From NCBI RefSeq assembly GCF_965223285.1, contig NZ_OZ244997.1, positions 5,084,001 through 5,148,000 on the forward strand: a stretch of 64,000 bases of DNA, read 5' to 3'. Positions within the stretch are counted from its first letter, which is position 1. Each line of letters starts with the position of its first letter. The notes beneath the pieces were generated by a model. It worked only from the letters and a program-made list of their open reading frames with translations, was not told the DNA's origin and searched no databases. Position numbers and translations under genes: made by a program. Positions 50,942 through 58,614 of the stretch are shown here, piece by piece. Source of the DNA: Leptofilum sp965223285. Lineage in GTDB: Bacteria; Chloroflexota; Anaerolineae; Promineifilales; Promineifilaceae.

Positions 50942-52820
50942 TGATCACCTCCTGCTGCCACAACGCTTGCATGGCGGGCGAGGTTTTCAGTAATTCATCC
51001 AAGGTGCCGATGTCGGCGATACGGCCGTTTGCCAACACAATGATCTGGTCTGCCTGCTGTAAGACGGAGCTGCGGTGGGAAACGACTAGGCAGGTCGGAG
51101 ATTGGAGATTGGCAGCCTGCGGCTGCGAGATTGGAGATTGGGCTGCGTCATCTCCAATCTCTAATCTCCAGTCTCCATTAAAAATACCTTCCCATAGCTG
51201 CGCTTCTGTCTCCACATCCAGCGCACTAGACAAATCATCGAACACGAATAGCTCCGCCTGACGCAGCAGCATTCGAGCCGTAGCGGTGCGCTGCACCTGG
51301 CCGCCAGATAGCCGCACGCCGCGCGGCCCCACAATCGTATCTAGCCCTGCTTCCAATTGCGCGATGTCTGGTTGGAGAACGGCTGTTTTCAATGCCCAGT
51401 CCAACCCGTCTTTTGGCAAACCTAGCAAGATGTTGTCCCGCAGCGGTTCACTAAACAAGCGTGGTACCTGCGGCGTGTAGGCCGTGCGAGGCGGCGTGAA
51501 GAAGGTGGCAGGATTTTGGACGAGACGGCCGTTCCACCTTATCTCACCCCCGCTGGCAGGCAACAGCCCCAGCAGCACTCGCAGCAATGTTGTCTTGCCA
51601 GAGCCAATCTTGCCCGTAATCACCGTAAAGCTGCCGCGCGGGAGGGTGAAGCTGATGTCGCTGAGCGACCAGTAATCAGTATACGGTGGGTCAGTAATCA
51701 GTGGGTCAGTCTGTACTGAATACTGAAATTCTAATCCTTCAACCTCCAACAAAATCAACTGATCTACCGCCGTTTTAACTGGTTTCTGGATGACGGGTGC
51801 AGGCTCATCTTCGTAGATGGGCACATGGGCCACGATGCTTTCTGGCGGAGCAGATGGCGTGACCTCCTGTAAGCGATCCAGAACCACCCGCTGCTGGGCA
51901 ATTTCGGAAAGGTAGCTGCCAATTTGTGCCGGAAAGCGAGAGACAAAGAAAAGGTAGCTCGTGAATAGCACAAAATCACCGACGCTGAACATCCCTTCGC
52001 GCATCGAAAAGCCTGCCATCACCACCATGAGCGCGACGGCCACGTCACCCATGTTATCTGAAACAGATTGGAAGATAGCCCAGAACAGCCCAAAGCGAAC
52101 ATTGGCCTCGCGCCGTGCGTCGCTTAGCTCGCGCAGATAGCCAATTGCGCCACTTTCTGCATCCGCCACTTTGATAACCTGGATAGCACCAAAGGTTTCG
52201 CCTAAAAAGGCGGTTACCCGGCTGTCGCTCACCCGGCTGATGCGCACGTAGCTTAAAAAGCGGCTCCACGCCCACCGTGTGAGGAAAAACACCCCGATGA
52301 GAGGCAGGATGGCAACGGCCGTAATCTCCGGCGCAATGCGGAACATGATAATCAGGGCAAAAATGGTGAAGGCAGCGTGGCCGCTCACCTCAGGAATCCA
52401 GGTAGGAAAATCGGCAAAATCAGCCAGATCGTCATCCATCCGATTAATAACGTCTCCTGTGGGTACAGCAAGTGGTTCTGCCCCCGGCTTGCTCAGGATA
52501 TTTTTCAAGATATTGATGCGCATTACCGACTGTCCGGCCATTCGCACCTTGGCAGCACCCCAGTTGCCCAAAATGTCCGTTAGCATCCGGCTTAGTTCCA
52601 CACCAATGATGAGCAGCAGCAGGGTCCAGAGCGCGTTGGACAGGGAAACGGCCGTATCAACCGCACCATCCAGCTGATCAAAAAAACTTTTTTCTAGCCA
52701 ACCCGGTACCAACCGCATTCCCATTGCATAAATTGCCATTGCTACGCTCAGCACGAAATGCCAGGGTCGGTAGCGGATGAGTGACCAGGTGCCAGTTCTA
52801 ATCGGCAAGTTATTATTCAT
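50934..52820 (-). CDS. ABC exporter with degenerate catalytic site and repeat inserts
   Basis: 628 residues, membrane domain (about 15-310) plus ATPase. Walker A GKIGSGKTTL, signature RLSGGQVQR, but Walker B is LFVFDDLSSALD, with Asp in place of the catalytic Glu; the switch is SHRSS. Such degenerate sites are usual in one half of a heterodimeric exporter. Two in-frame tandem-repeat blocks interrupt the ATPase: 51670-51728 before the first strand (YSVQTDPLITDPPYTDYW) and 51091-51178 just after the D-loop (AQSPISQPQAANLQSPT). Overlaps genes on both sides by 8 bases. Confidence 0.92.
   Translation of the reverse strand: MNNNLPIRTGTWSLIRYRPWHFVLSVAMAIYAMGMRLVPGWLEKSFFDQLDGAVDTAVSLSNALWTLLLLIIGVELSRMLTDILGNWGAAKVRMAGQSVMRINILKNILSKPGAEPLAVPTGDVINRMDDDLADFADFPTWIPEVSGHAAFTIFALIIMFRIAPEITAVAILPLIGVFFLTRWAWSRFLSYVRISRVSDSRVTAFLGETFGAIQVIKVADAESGAIGYLRELSDARREANVRFGLFWAIFQSVSDNMGDVAVALMVVMAGFSMREGMFSVGDFVLFTSYLFFVSRFPAQIGSYLSEIAQQRVVLDRLQEVTPSAPPESIVAHVPIYEDEPAPVIQKPVKTAVDQLILLEVEGLEFQYSVQTDPLITDPPYTDYWSLSDISFTLPRGSFTVITGKIGSGKTTLLRVLLGLLPASGGEIRWNGRLVQNPATFFTPPRTAYTPQVPRLFSEPLRDNILLGLPKDGLDWALKTAVLQPDIAQLEAGLDTIVGPRGVRLSGGQVQRTATARMLLRQAELFVFDDLSSALDVETEAQLWEGIFNGDWRLEIGDDAAQSPISQPQAANLQSPTCLVVSHRSSVLQQADQIIVLANGRIADIGTLDELLKTSPAMQALWQQEVING
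51091..51178 (-). repeat. GAGATTG tandem repeat block in ABC gene, C-terminal
   Basis: Runs of GGAGATTGGAGATTGG and the reverse complement CTCCAATCTC appear on either side of GGGCTGCGTC, so the block is partly palindromic. Encodes QSPISQPQAANLQSP within the ABC ATPase, after Walker B. Confidence 0.75.
51670..51728 (-). repeat. TTACTG tandem repeat block in ABC gene, N-terminal of ATPase
   Basis: CAGTAATCAGTATACGG, then CAGTAATCAGTGGGTCAGT and TGAATACTGAA. The encoded stretch YSVQTDPLITDPPYTDYW precedes the first ATPase strand. Confidence 0.7.
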
Positions 52821-53430
52821 GATTCTCCAAATCGGTTAACACAAGTTGGCACAGATCTTCTACAGATTTTGTGCCATCTTGATACAAAACATTCATTTCC
52901 GACGCTTCAGCTTGCTCTTTGATGAGGCTGTTGTACCAAAGGCTGCGGCCCATGAAGTTGCGCAACATGCGTTCAGGATCGGACGATCCTGCCAGCCAAG
53001 CCTCATTTTTGCATTCGCGTGCTTCTAAAACGTCTGGATCAATCACCAGCCACCCTGCCCACACGTTTTCCATCTGCAAATTTGCTACCCACTCTGGCCG
53101 CATGTGCCAGCCATCAATGACAAGGCCGCGCCTTTGTTTGGTATATTTTTGGACGAGCTGCCGCACCATTGGCCAACTGCCTTCATGCCGCAGGGTGGCA
53201 TCGGCAATGAGCTGGTCTACGGAGCTGTTGGTGAAATATTGTGTGTGCGGCCCTTTCCGCAGAGCATGAAGGCCGGGGTGTGTTTCCAGGGTGGTAACGG
53301 CAATAACGGCCGTTACCAAATCATCAATTGTTAGTGAAGTCACACCCAACTTAACAGCCAACGCTTTGCCCAACGTCGTTTTGCCTGCGCCCGGTGCGCC
53401 ACCTATCAAAATCACTTTGTTGCTTGTCAT
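52813..53430 (-). CDS. P-loop kinase-like ATPase
   Basis: 205 residues. Walker A LIGGAPGAGKTTLGKAL; LVIDGWHMRPEW and a region with ARECKNEAW resemble 2-phosphoglycerate kinase or shikimate-kinase-like P-loop kinases. It is sandwiched between two ABC exporter genes with overlaps of 8 and 4 bases, so it is co-translated with them; a link to the exported compound (for example self-protection by phosphorylation) is inference. Confidence 0.8.
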   Translation of the reverse strand: MTSNKVILIGGAPGAGKTTLGKALAVKLGVTSLTIDDLVTAVIAVTTLETHPGLHALRKGPHTQYFTNSSVDQLIADATLRHEGSWPMVRQLVQKYTKQRRGLVIDGWHMRPEWVANLQMENVWAGWLVIDPDVLEARECKNEAWLAGSSDPERMLRNFMGRSLWYNSLIKEQAEASEMNVLYQDGTKSVEDLCQLVLTDLENHE

Positions 53431-55259
53431 GCCAGCGCCTCCTCGATGCCGGTGCGGAGCAGTTGCGAGAATCGAGAGTCAGAATTGCTGAGCAACTGCA
53501 CGCGCGGACCGTGTTCTTGGATACGGCCGTTTTCCAAAATCAAAATGTCGTCAGCCCGCTGCACCGTGCGCAGGCGGTGGGCAATGATGACGGCGGTACG
53601 GCCGTGCAGCAGCGTATCAATGGCTCGTTCCAAAAGCTGCTCTGTCGCCGGGTCCAGCCGCGAAGACGCTTCATCCAGAATGACCAACTGCGGATCGCGC
53701 AAAAAGACCCTGGTAAATGCTAGCAGTTGCGCCTGCCCCGCCGATAATCTCCGTCCGCCCGTTTTTAGCTCAGTGTCCAAACCATCTGGCAGGCTGGCAA
53801 ACCACTCCCCCAGCCCCAGCGTTTCCAGCGCGGCTTCAATCTTGGCATCGGGAATGGGTGACTTGGTGGGGTCGTAGCGGCGGAACAGCGTTAGATTGTC
53901 CCGCACGGAGGCGGCGAACAGCTGCACTTCCTGCGTCACCAGCCCAATGTGCCGCCGCACGTCGCTCAAGCTGGCTTGTCGCAAATCAACACCGTCCAGG
54001 GTGATGCTGCCCGTGTCTACGTCATACAGCCGAAACAGCAGCCGCGTGATTGTTGTTTTGCCGCTGCCCGTGCGCCCCAGCAAGCCAAGGACTTTGCCAG
54101 CGTTCAGTTCAAACGTCACGTCGTGCAGCACATTTTGAGACTGGAAATTGGAGATTGGAGATTGGTTACTGTTTACTGGATACTGCTCGCTACTTACAGA
54201 TAACTGATCTTTATAGGCGAAGGAGACATTTTGGAAGGAGACGGCCGTTGCTCGTTCAGGTAGTTTGTCAGAAACTGATTCCTTCACGTCCGCTTCCAAA
54301 CGCAAAAACTCATTGATGCGCCCGACGCTGGCAATCGCGCGCTGCATGGCACTAATTTGCCGCCGTATATATTTAATTGGCGACTCCATCAGCCGCACGT
54401 AAGCTACCAGCAAAAACAAAGTACCAATGGTGATTTGCCGCTGTAAAAAGAGCGTCCCTGCCAACGCCAGCGTTGCCACAATTGCCAAAACATAAAGCAT
54501 GTAGCTGCTGCTAAAGGTGTAGCCCCCAATCAGATCTGCCCGAACGCGGCTTTTAGCGACATCTGCCAGCAGCGGATACAGTTTGTTGAAAACATACAGC
54601 TCACCGCCGTTGGCACGAATGTCCTCGGTGCCGCCAATGCGCTCTTCCACATAGCCGTGCATTTTGGCATACGCTTTACTCACGTCTCGCCACACATTCA
54701 CTGTCGGTTTGCGAATGAGTTGCAGCAACCCCAGCGTTAGCAGGGCATAAGCTAGGCCAACAAGCCCCACGCGCCAATCTTCGCGGAACAGCAGCAGCAA
54801 AATACCCACAACCAGCAGGCTGTTGCCCACCAGCTGCACCACCAGTCGTGAAAAATATTCTGCCAAGTTGCTCACGTCGCCATCGATGCGTTCAATTAGC
54901 TCACCGGGCGTTTGCAGCTTATGAAAGCCCATATCTAGACGCATCGTGTGTTCCGTCAGGTCTGCCCGCAGACTATTGGTGGCCGCCCAGCCCAAATCTT
55001 CACTGAGGTAAGTTGTCCACAACGCGACCGCTTTTTGTGCCACAGTTACGATAAAGAAAACGATTCCCAACGTGATGAGCAGCTGAACAGCCGCGCCAGA
55101 TTCGGCCGCGTCTAAAAAGTCGCGCAAAATTTGTGGTGCGTACAGTTGCAGACCAATGCTAGTAGCCAACAGTCCACCTAAGCCAGCCAAGCGTCGATGA
55201 TACGGCCGTAAATACCGCCACAACATTTGCCAATGATTCATTTCTGATTTTGCTTCCAT
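53427..55259 (-). CDS. ABC exporter with repeat insert
   Basis: 610 residues. Membrane domain (about 15-310) and ATPase (about 340-605): Walker A GRTGSGKTTI, VTQEVQLFA, signature RRLSAGQAQLL (LSGGQ with Gly to Ala), Walker B LVILDEASSRLD with Glu, H-loop IAHRLRT. A tandem-repeat block (54136-54208) sits before the first ATPase strand and encodes SVSSEQYPVNSNQSPISNFQSQ in the same place relative to the fold as in the other ABC gene. ATG 55259 follows GGAGGG. Start overlaps nothing; it lies 5 bases after the RIO kinase frame end. Confidence 0.93.
   Translation of the reverse strand: MEAKSEMNHWQMLWRYLRPYHRRLAGLGGLLATSIGLQLYAPQILRDFLDAAESGAAVQLLITLGIVFFIVTVAQKAVALWTTYLSEDLGWAATNSLRADLTEHTMRLDMGFHKLQTPGELIERIDGDVSNLAEYFSRLVVQLVGNSLLVVGILLLLFREDWRVGLVGLAYALLTLGLLQLIRKPTVNVWRDVSKAYAKMHGYVEERIGGTEDIRANGGELYVFNKLYPLLADVAKSRVRADLIGGYTFSSSYMLYVLAIVATLALAGTLFLQRQITIGTLFLLVAYVRLMESPIKYIRRQISAMQRAIASVGRINEFLRLEADVKESVSDKLPERATAVSFQNVSFAYKDQLSVSSEQYPVNSNQSPISNFQSQNVLHDVTFELNAGKVLGLLGRTGSGKTTITRLLFRLYDVDTGSITLDGVDLRQASLSDVRRHIGLVTQEVQLFAASVRDNLTLFRRYDPTKSPIPDAKIEAALETLGLGEWFASLPDGLDTELKTGGRRLSAGQAQLLAFTRVFLRDPQLVILDEASSRLDPATEQLLERAIDTLLHGRTAVIIAHRLRTVQRADDILILENGRIQEHGPRVQLLSNSDSRFSQLLRTGIEEALA
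54136..54208 (-). repeat. composite tandem repeat block in ABC gene
   Basis: GACTGGAAATTGGAGATTG and GAGATTGG units are followed by TTACTGTTTACTGGATACTG and ACAGATAACTGATC. Both unit types are present, in the same order as in trpF when read from the opposite strand. Encodes NSNQSPISNFQSQ. Confidence 0.75.
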
Positions 55260-55263
55260 GCAC

Positions 55264-56232
55264 TTACCCTCCTGGCCCCATGTATGGTTCCCACAGGTCA
55301 CGCGCTAGCTGGTGCGGATTGCGCTCAAGACCATAGCTGGCAAAGTAATCGCACACCCGCGTAATGTCCCGCTCCAGCAATTCATAAGCGTGTGGGTTAT
55401 GCCGCGCCTCTACCATCTGCGGAAAATCGATCAGGTAAACCGATCCTTCCCAATACAAAATGTTGTAGGCAGAGAGATCACCGTGAATCAGGTGATTGTC
55501 GAGCATCAGCCAAACATTCTCCATAATGCGACGGAACAGCGGTTCAGCCTCTTCTGCTGGCAGGCGCACCTCGCTCAGAGTGGGTGCTGGGCCATATTCA
55601 TCCCCAATGTATTCCATAAGGATGGCATTGCCCTGATGGCCGATTGGTTTAGGCACGTTGGCACCGGCCTGGTACAGATGCGTCTGGGTGCGGTACTCAT
55701 TGCCAATCCACCATTGAATATCCACCGATTTGCCGAAGCTCGTTTTTTTGTTTAGAGCCAGTTTCACCCGCCGCCCTTTTATCTGCTTGCCCTCGGCATC
55801 ACGCAGTTGGCGACCAGCCTTGTAAATAGCATCATTTTTCAGGTGACGGAGTTCGCGTGGCCGGTACAGCTTGGCCGCAATAAGCACCAGGCCCGTGGCT
55901 GGATGCGCAGTGCAGGCGTACACGTTGGCCTCCTTGCCGCCTTTCACCAATCGGGTCACATCGCTGATGATTTGCTCGCGGTAAAAATAGCCCACCGACT
56001 CAATCACCCATTGGCGTTCGTGGTGCTTGGGGTCTAATGCTTTGGCGTAGCTGGGTACCCAACTTTCAATGCCGTCATCCATCGTGCGCAGCTCTTTTTG
56101 AATTTGGCGCACTTTTTTCTCGGTGCGACGATCTTTCTTCTTTTTGGGGCCGGGACGATTGCGCCGCGCTTTCCGGCTGTTGTCGTAAAATTGGTATGCT
56201 TCGTATTTTTCAAAAGCCTCAAATTTGTTCAT
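55264..56232 (-). CDS. RIO1-type serine/threonine kinase
   Basis: 322 residues. A basic N-terminus (KKKKDRRTEKK) is followed by the RIO fold: VKGGKEANVYACTAHP (glycine-rich loop), AAKLYRPRELRHLKNDAIYKAGR, catalytic LIHGDLSAYNILYW and metal motif LIDFPQMV. It is expected to act as kinase or ATPase; bacterial RIO functions are poorly known. First gene of the operon that continues into the ABC genes, 4 bases before the next start. The cargo or target is unknown. Confidence 0.93.
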   Translation of the reverse strand: MNKFEAFEKYEAYQFYDNSRKARRNRPGPKKKKDRRTEKKVRQIQKELRTMDDGIESWVPSYAKALDPKHHERQWVIESVGYFYREQIISDVTRLVKGGKEANVYACTAHPATGLVLIAAKLYRPRELRHLKNDAIYKAGRQLRDAEGKQIKGRRVKLALNKKTSFGKSVDIQWWIGNEYRTQTHLYQAGANVPKPIGHQGNAILMEYIGDEYGPAPTLSEVRLPAEEAEPLFRRIMENVWLMLDNHLIHGDLSAYNILYWEGSVYLIDFPQMVEARHNPHAYELLERDITRVCDYFASYGLERNPHQLARDLWEPYMGPGG

Positions 56233-56250
56233 TATTTTAGTTTTGGTGGT

Positions 56251-56279
56251 TAGGGGCTGGTTACTATAACCAGCCCCTA
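56251..56279. repeat. 13-bp perfect hairpin
   Basis: TAGGGGCTGGTTA-CTA-TAACCAGCCCCTA, in the 227 bases upstream of the RIO kinase gene. No T-run follows on either strand, so it may be a regulatory stem or dispersed repeat more than a terminator. Confidence 0.6.
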
Positions 56280-56339
56280 GCCGCTAGGAACTTAGAAGAA
56301 TGTGGCTTTTGTTGGCTTGACGATTGGGGTGAGAGAAAC

Positions 56340-56371
56340 AAAAAGCCACCGATCAGGGTCATGTGATGGTG
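56340..56371 (-). terminator. second terminator of peptide gene
   Basis: On the minus strand GCCACC...GGTGGC closes an imperfect stem, followed by TTTTTG. It lies just beyond the first terminator and may back it up. Confidence 0.55.
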
Positions 56372-56396
56372 GCCGGAGTTGCCGTTAACAGGCAAC

Positions 56397-56426
56397 AAAA
56401 AAGCCACGGGCTTGTACACCCGTGGC
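56397..56426 (-). terminator. terminator of peptide gene
   Basis: On the minus strand GCCACGGG-TGTACAAG-CCCGTGGC is followed by TTTTTT. It lies 33 bases after the stop of the 23-residue peptide gene. Confidence 0.9.
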
Positions 56427-56458
56427 CGCAATTTCATCCAATGGTTCGAGTTGGATTC

Positions 56459-56530
56459 TTAGCAGTTAACAGGTGTACCCACACAACGTAAGATTACGTT
56501 TCCGAAGATGTTGCTTTTCACTTTTGCCAT
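56459..56530 (-). CDS. 23-residue Cys-containing peptide gene
   Basis: A very short gene below usual annotation limits. ATG 56530 is preceded by AAAGGAGG, a perfect ribosome site about 10 bases away, and codes for a basic, then hydrophobic peptide with Cys at residues 15 and 23 (the last residue); the C-terminus is RCVGTPVNC. It has its own promoter (56583-56611) and two terminators downstream. Function unknown: a small membrane or secreted signalling peptide, a modified-peptide precursor or a leader peptide are possibilities. A longer in-frame reading to 56674 is not needed. Confidence 0.68.
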   Translation of the reverse strand: MAKVKSNIFGNVILRCVGTPVNC

Positions 56531-56582
56531 CTTGTGGGTACCTCCTTTAAGGATTTTAGCGCAATTTTTTTCTACGGCGAAC

Positions 56583-56611
56583 AGTCTACCATGCCTTTTT
56601 TGGTCGGTCAA
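56583..56611 (-). promoter_or_regulatory. promoter of the peptide gene
   Basis: On the minus strand TTGACC (56606-56611) and TAGACT (56583-56588) are 17 bases apart, with an extended -10 TGG. It lies 53 bases before the peptide start. Confidence 0.7.
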
Positions 56612-56658
56612 GTAGCAAAAATTGACGTTTCTAACACTTTCCCCCATATCAAGGGTGA

Positions 56659-56674
56659 TTGCCTGCGCAGGCAA
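56659..56674. promoter_or_regulatory. 16-bp perfect palindrome upstream of peptide promoter
   Basis: TTGCCTGCGCAGGCAA is centred about 55 bases upstream of the peptide promoter's -35 box and 47 bases after the lipoprotein stop. It may be an operator or a short terminator stem. Confidence 0.45.
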
Positions 56675-56720
56675 AATAGCTACATAGTAGAGCCTGAAGC
56701 GGTCAGTTGCCGTGAGTTAA

Positions 56721-56993
56721 CTATTCTCGAACAAGCTCACAAAAACCAGCATCTAAACAGGCAAAGACAAGTGAGCAAGTGGTTTGAATGCCATCCATGA
56801 AGCAAGTGCAGCCACCGATTCGTTCACAATCTTCCTGAAGGTCTTTTGCTGCTTGCAGAAACACAGCTGTGTCTAAAACGTGGGTAACCTGAGTGCCACT
56901 CTCAGGGATTGGGCTGTTGCTGTCGTTGGTGCAGCTCGAAAGCAACAGCACCGTTACCAAGAATAGTGCCAGGAACAAAATTACTCTTTTCAC
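56721..56993 (-). CDS. small Cys-rich lipoprotein
   Basis: 90 residues. Signal peptide with lipobox LLLSSC (Cys about 21); mature part holds six more Cys (EDC, GGCTC, TTC, FAC, GFC), likely forming disulphide bonds outside the cell. ATG 56993 follows AAGGAGAAAGT. Function unknown; not recognised. It lies upstream of the peptide gene on the same strand, but each has separate signals. Confidence 0.7.
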   Translation of the reverse strand: MKRVILFLALFLVTVLLLSSCTNDSNSPIPESGTQVTHVLDTAVFLQAAKDLQEDCERIGGCTCFMDGIQTTCSLVFACLDAGFCELVRE

Positions 56994-57008
56994 GATACTT
57001 TCTCCTTG

Positions 57009-57191
57009 TTACAAACTGATACTTTTCACTGATACGAATTGCTCCGGAACATATGTGGGGGTATCAACGAAGCAAAACGGCCGTTTTCCGGCACGCTGCT
57101 CAAATTCTGTGAGAAACTCAATTTCCAGGTTGGTTTGCCCTGTGGAACTTTCTGGCAGCCAACAGCGTTGCGGATGTAAGATTGGCGGCAA
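57009..57191 (-). other. ambiguous 180-base stretch upstream of lipoprotein
   Basis: Between the Cys-rich lipoprotein and the divergent lipoprotein gene two minus-strand frames are open. One (TTG 57191) ends TYVPEQFVSVKSISL and looks more protein-like in its second half, but has no ribosome site. The other starts MYTLCRQSYIRN. I cannot decide between a short gene, a remnant or noncoding DNA. One ACGGCCGT is present. Confidence 0.3.
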
Positions 57192-57227
57192 AGCGTGTAC
57201 ATATTCCCTGCCGCATGGAGGAAGTTG

Positions 57228-58556
57228 ATGAAATTTGAAAGAAAGCTCATTTTGTTGTTTGTTGTTTTGCTGGCGGCTTGCTCGCCTGGTGGTGCAGAAC
57301 CGGATTTGGTGGAAACGGCCGTACCCACCTCAGAAATCAACCCCGATGCCCAAGCCTTTGCCGATGATTTAGGAATAAGCCTGGAAGAAGCGTCGCGCCG
57401 CCTGAACCTGCAAGACGCAATCGGTGAATTCGCAGCGGCTCTGGAAGCCAATGAAGCAGACAGTTTTGCTGGCTTGTGGATTCAGCATGAGCCGGAATAC
57501 AAGGTGGTGGTGGCCTTTGTGGGTGAGGAGGGGGAGGCGATGATACGGCCGTATCTACAAACCTACCCTCAGCTAAGTGACGTAATTGAGATTCGCACCG
57601 CCCAATATACCCTGGCTGAACTGGTAGCCGTCCAGCGCGAAGCGTTCGACATTGTGGCTCAGCTAGAACCGATGTCCATCGCCGGTGGTGTGGACGTAAT
57701 GGAGAACCGCGTCTTTCTCACGGTGGGCAACCCGGAACTGTTCGAGCGAGCTGTGGCCGACGCTGGTTTTGAACTGCCGCCGATGGTTACGGTGGAACCA
57801 ATCGACCCCGATAATATCCCGGCAAGCAATTCGGGTGGATTGGATGAGTACAGTGGGCCAGAAGGTCAAATCATCTACTTCCCCCGCCAGGCACCAGCCG
57901 TAGCGGGCATGGACGCGCTGCTGGAGGGTACGCTCGTGCTAGATGACAATGGCTGTCTGCGCGTGCAGCATGAAAGCGTGTCGCTCACTGAAGCACCGAT
58001 TGTCATCTGGCATTACGATTTTTCGCTGGAGATCAGTGAAGAGGCAATTACAGTGTTGAATGGCGAGGGCGAACCAGTCGGCCGCGTGGGGGAATGGACG
58101 CGCATGGGCGGTGGCGAAAGCAACGCCATCGCTGAGCCAGAGATGCCCGAAGCGTGTTCTGGTCCTTACTGGATTTTGGGCGGCATCGAAACAGTGGCCG
58201 AGCAAGCCATCCCCGATATTTACGTCCAGCCTGCGGGTGATGCTATTTTCTACTTTCAATCCAAATGGGCTGTTGATGAAGGCAATCTCAGCGGCGTTTT
58301 GACAGTCGATGAGAGCTGTTTCCGCGTGAACGGCTACACGATTCTTTGGCCACCTAACATCTGGCCAAACGAAGATACCGATCCGCTGCAAATTGTGTTT
58401 CGCGGCAATGGCATTGAGGCGGCGATGTTTGCCGTGGGGGATGAAATTACGCTGCCGGGAAGCGAAAAAACAGCAGAGGATTACCGTTTCTTTGAAAACA
58501 AGATTGATTGCCCCGGCCCATTCTGGGGCGTGGCAGCCCTCATGCCCTCAGAATAA
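57228..58556 (+). CDS. lipoprotein with protease-prodomain-like region
   Basis: 442 residues. Signal peptide with lipobox LLAAC (Cys about 17). The region about 40-190 (LGISLEEASRRLNLQDAIGEFAAALEA, FAGLWIQHEPEYKVVVAF, AEAVQREAFDI-like) resembles the N-terminal prodomains of streptogrisin/alpha-lytic-type proteases, but no protease triad follows. The remainder (about 210-440) is a repeated beta domain (two similar halves with GDAIFYF/GQIIYFP and DDNGCLRV/DESCFRV). ATG 57228 follows GAGGAAG. Function unknown. Confidence 0.78.
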   Translation: MKFERKLILLFVVLLAACSPGGAEPDLVETAVPTSEINPDAQAFADDLGISLEEASRRLNLQDAIGEFAAALEANEADSFAGLWIQHEPEYKVVVAFVGEEGEAMIRPYLQTYPQLSDVIEIRTAQYTLAELVAVQREAFDIVAQLEPMSIAGGVDVMENRVFLTVGNPELFERAVADAGFELPPMVTVEPIDPDNIPASNSGGLDEYSGPEGQIIYFPRQAPAVAGMDALLEGTLVLDDNGCLRVQHESVSLTEAPIVIWHYDFSLEISEEAITVLNGEGEPVGRVGEWTRMGGGESNAIAEPEMPEACSGPYWILGGIETVAEQAIPDIYVQPAGDAIFYFQSKWAVDEGNLSGVLTVDESCFRVNGYTILWPPNIWPNEDTDPLQIVFRGNGIEAAMFAVGDEITLPGSEKTAEDYRFFENKIDCPGPFWGVAALMPSE

Positions 58557-58560
58557 TGTA

Positions 58561-58607
58561 GCCGCGGATTCTTTCCGCGCGGTTTGTATGTGGAAAGAAT
58601 CCGCGGC
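58561..58607. repeat. GCCGCGGATTCTTTCC palindromic repeat
   Basis: Arms GCCGCGGATTCTTTCC (58561-58576) and GGAAAGAATCCGCGGC (58592-58607) are perfect over 16 bp with a 15-base loop. It lies between convergent genes and may serve as a terminator, but it has no T-run. Confidence 0.8.
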
Positions 58608-58614
58608 CACGGGG

